Positions 13,349-13,917 of a stretch of DNA of 13,917 bases are shown here, in pieces. The DNA is from AC-52 sp044870295. GTDB taxonomy: Bacteria; Actinomycetota; UBA4738. The stretch lies in NCBI GenBank assembly GCA_044870295.1, contig JBIOYQ010000134.1:1-13917 (forward strand), in the 5' to 3' direction. The notes beneath the pieces are model-generated. The model was not told where the DNA came from and made no database searches. It saw only the letters and a program-made list of their open reading frames with translations. Made by a program: the position numbers and the translations under genes. Numbering within the stretch: the stretch's first letter is position 1; the number at the start of each line of letters is the position of its first letter.

Positions 13349-13354
13349 AGGATA
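13349..13354 (-). promoter_or_regulatory. Possible -10 box of the ArsR-type regulator gene
   Basis: TATCCT on the minus strand (13354 to 13349) lies 26 bases before ATG 13322, so a transcript would carry the GGGGGAG ribosome-binding site. No good -35 is seen, and the call rests on one hexamer. Confidence 0.25.
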
Positions 13355-13411
13355 GAGGAGGCCACCTCCCCGGCCCAGATGCATCCGTCGAGCTTGGGCC
13401 TCTGAGCCCGA

Positions 13412-13445
13412 TTGGAAGCGTCCAATCTTTCTTGGACGATTCCAA
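13412..13445. promoter_or_regulatory. Tandem palindromic operator, TTGGA-N4-TCCAA twice
   Basis: Site 1 (13412-13425) is TTGGAAGCGTCCAA, extended by an outer A/T pair to 6-bp arms. Site 2 (13432-13445) is TTGGACGATTCCAA. Each is a palindrome with a 4-base centre. The two sites are also inverted copies of each other with one mismatch, and their centres are exactly 20 bp apart, about two helical turns, so two dimers would bind the same face. They lie between the divergent regulator and lipoprotein genes, directly before a TATGTT box (13448-13453) that could be the lipoprotein -10. ArsR-type regulators typically bind imperfect palindromes of this kind, so the neighbouring regulator is the obvious candidate binder. 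Confidence 0.6.
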
Positions 13446-13447
13446 CG

Positions 13448-13453
13448 TATGTT
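13448..13453 (+). promoter_or_regulatory. Possible -10 box for the lipoprotein gene, next to the operator
   Basis: TATGTT starts three bases after operator site 2. A polymerase here would overlap both palindromes with its -35 contacts, which suits repression. The implied leader is about 140 nt, so another start nearer the gene is possible. Confidence 0.3.
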
Positions 13454-13542
13454 ACGACGATGGGGACTTCCCATCTGCTGGCTCCCCTCGTGTGAGGAGT
13501 CCCACGGGGTTCGGCTCGTCGGAGGGTGTCCGGGCCCCGCGG

Positions 13543-13568
13543 GTCTCCTCCGGTTCAGGCCGGGGTAA
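13543..13568 (+). promoter_or_regulatory. Weak stress-sigma-like promoter candidate before the lipoprotein gene
   Basis: GTCT (13543-13546) and GGGTAA (13563-13568) are 16 bases apart. This resembles the SigB/SigF pattern seen before the BON gene, but with one mismatch in the -35. It would give a leader of about 27 nt ending in a strong GGGAGG ribosome-binding site. The region is very G-rich, so chance similarity is likely enough to keep confidence low. Confidence 0.22.
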
Positions 13569-13601
13569 CGGCCGGGGAGCGGAAGGGAGGAGGGAGGACA
13601 C

Positions 13602-13917
13602 ATGCATCGTCACTTCGGAAAGGCGGTCGGCGCCTTGGCCGTGATGACGCTCCTGGCCGCCGCCTGTGGGGGTGGAGGGGCAAAGACCCCGCCATCAGGA
13701 GGTGGATCGGAACAACCACCGACTACGGCTCCCACAAGGGGTGGTGAGATCGTCATCGGGGCCGAGCAGTGGCCGGAGTGCATCAACCCGATCACGAGCT
13801 GTTCCTCGGCGACGTGGGCGTATTACAGCGTGTTCGAGCACGTCCTGCCGTACGCGATGTTGCTGGACCTGAACGGGAACTTCGTGGCCTCGCCGGTGCT
13901 GGCCGAGGCTCCGACCC
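13602..13917 (+). CDS. ABC transporter substrate-binding lipoprotein (family 5), N-terminal part
   Basis: The gene runs off the right edge; 105 codons are present. ATG 13602 follows GGGAGG at four bases. A lipoprotein signal peptide ends in the lipobox L-A-A-A-C with C22 as the acylated residue, followed by a Gly/Pro/Thr-rich tether (about 23-46). The mature domain begins G-G-E-I-V-I-G-A-E-Q-W-P-E-C-I-N-P-I, and later has Y-Y-S-V-F-E-H-V-L-P and L-D-L-N-G-N-F-V-A-S-P-V-L-A-E-A, the usual opening of SBP_bac_5 proteins that deliver peptides, nickel or similar solutes to an ABC permease. Permease and ATPase genes would be expected to the right, outside the window. Divergence from the ArsR-type gene and the tandem palindromes suggest regulated uptake. 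Confidence 0.85.
   Translation, partial: MHRHFGKAVGALAVMTLLAAACGGGGAKTPPSGGGSEQPPTTAPTRGGEIVIGAEQWPECINPITSCSSATWAYYSVFEHVLPYAMLLDLNGNFVASPVLAEAPT

Overview
The window is GC-rich, with NNC/NNG-biased codons, GTG starts, and many long antisense open frames that arise from GC bias. Gene content points to an actinobacterial-type organism: a DevS/DosR-like two-component pair, an LmeA-type (DUF2993) protein, a MPLRNR-type small protein, several candidate leaderless transcripts with TANNNT -10 boxes, and a stress-sigma-type promoter. An uncultured soil or sediment Actinomycetota lineage is my inference. The sequence alone does not fix the species, and both ends of the window cut through genes.

Left part (1-4147, all minus strand, listed from high to low coordinate). 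A tRNA-Ser(GGA) gene is followed by a DevS/DosT-like GAF-GAF histidine kinase, an SRPBCC-fold protein, a DosR-like NarL/FixJ response regulator, a two-helix membrane protein ending in a strong hairpin, and the N-terminal part of an exported Vgb-type propeller protein with its own sigma70-like promoter. The kinase keeps the His and Tyr that, as I recall the family, bind or contact heme in DosS at the same spacing. This suggests an O2/NO/CO or redox sensor.

Middle part (4312-11246). In order: an exported Fn3 plus clan GH-A-like glycosidase (+); a small multi-pass membrane protein (-) whose end overlaps it by 13 bp; divergently a BON-domain envelope or stress protein (+) behind a GTTT-N15-GGGTAA promoter; an LmeA-like DUF2993 lipid-binding protein (+); a large exported CRTAC1-type FG-GAP/ASPIC-UnbV protein (-); an MFS exporter (+) divergent from it; and a conserved small protein (+) that is interrupted by a single-base frameshift at about 10860.

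Right part (11315-13917). A phage-endolysin-like N-acetylmuramoyl-L-alanine amidase (+) converges on a 357-aa ArsR-type regulator (-). The regulator is divergent from the start of an ABC transporter family-5 substrate-binding lipoprotein (+). The 279-bp divergent gap carries two TTGGA-N4-TCCAA palindromes centred exactly 20 bp apart, the best candidate operator in the window.

I see no CRISPR array, insertion sequence, integrase or rRNA, and no gene-free stretch longer than 300 bp. The most useful observations are the tandem-palindrome operator, the likely heme-sensing kinase with an SRPBCC gene between kinase and regulator, the recurring TAGNNT boxes 6-10 nt from start codons, and the frameshifted gene.
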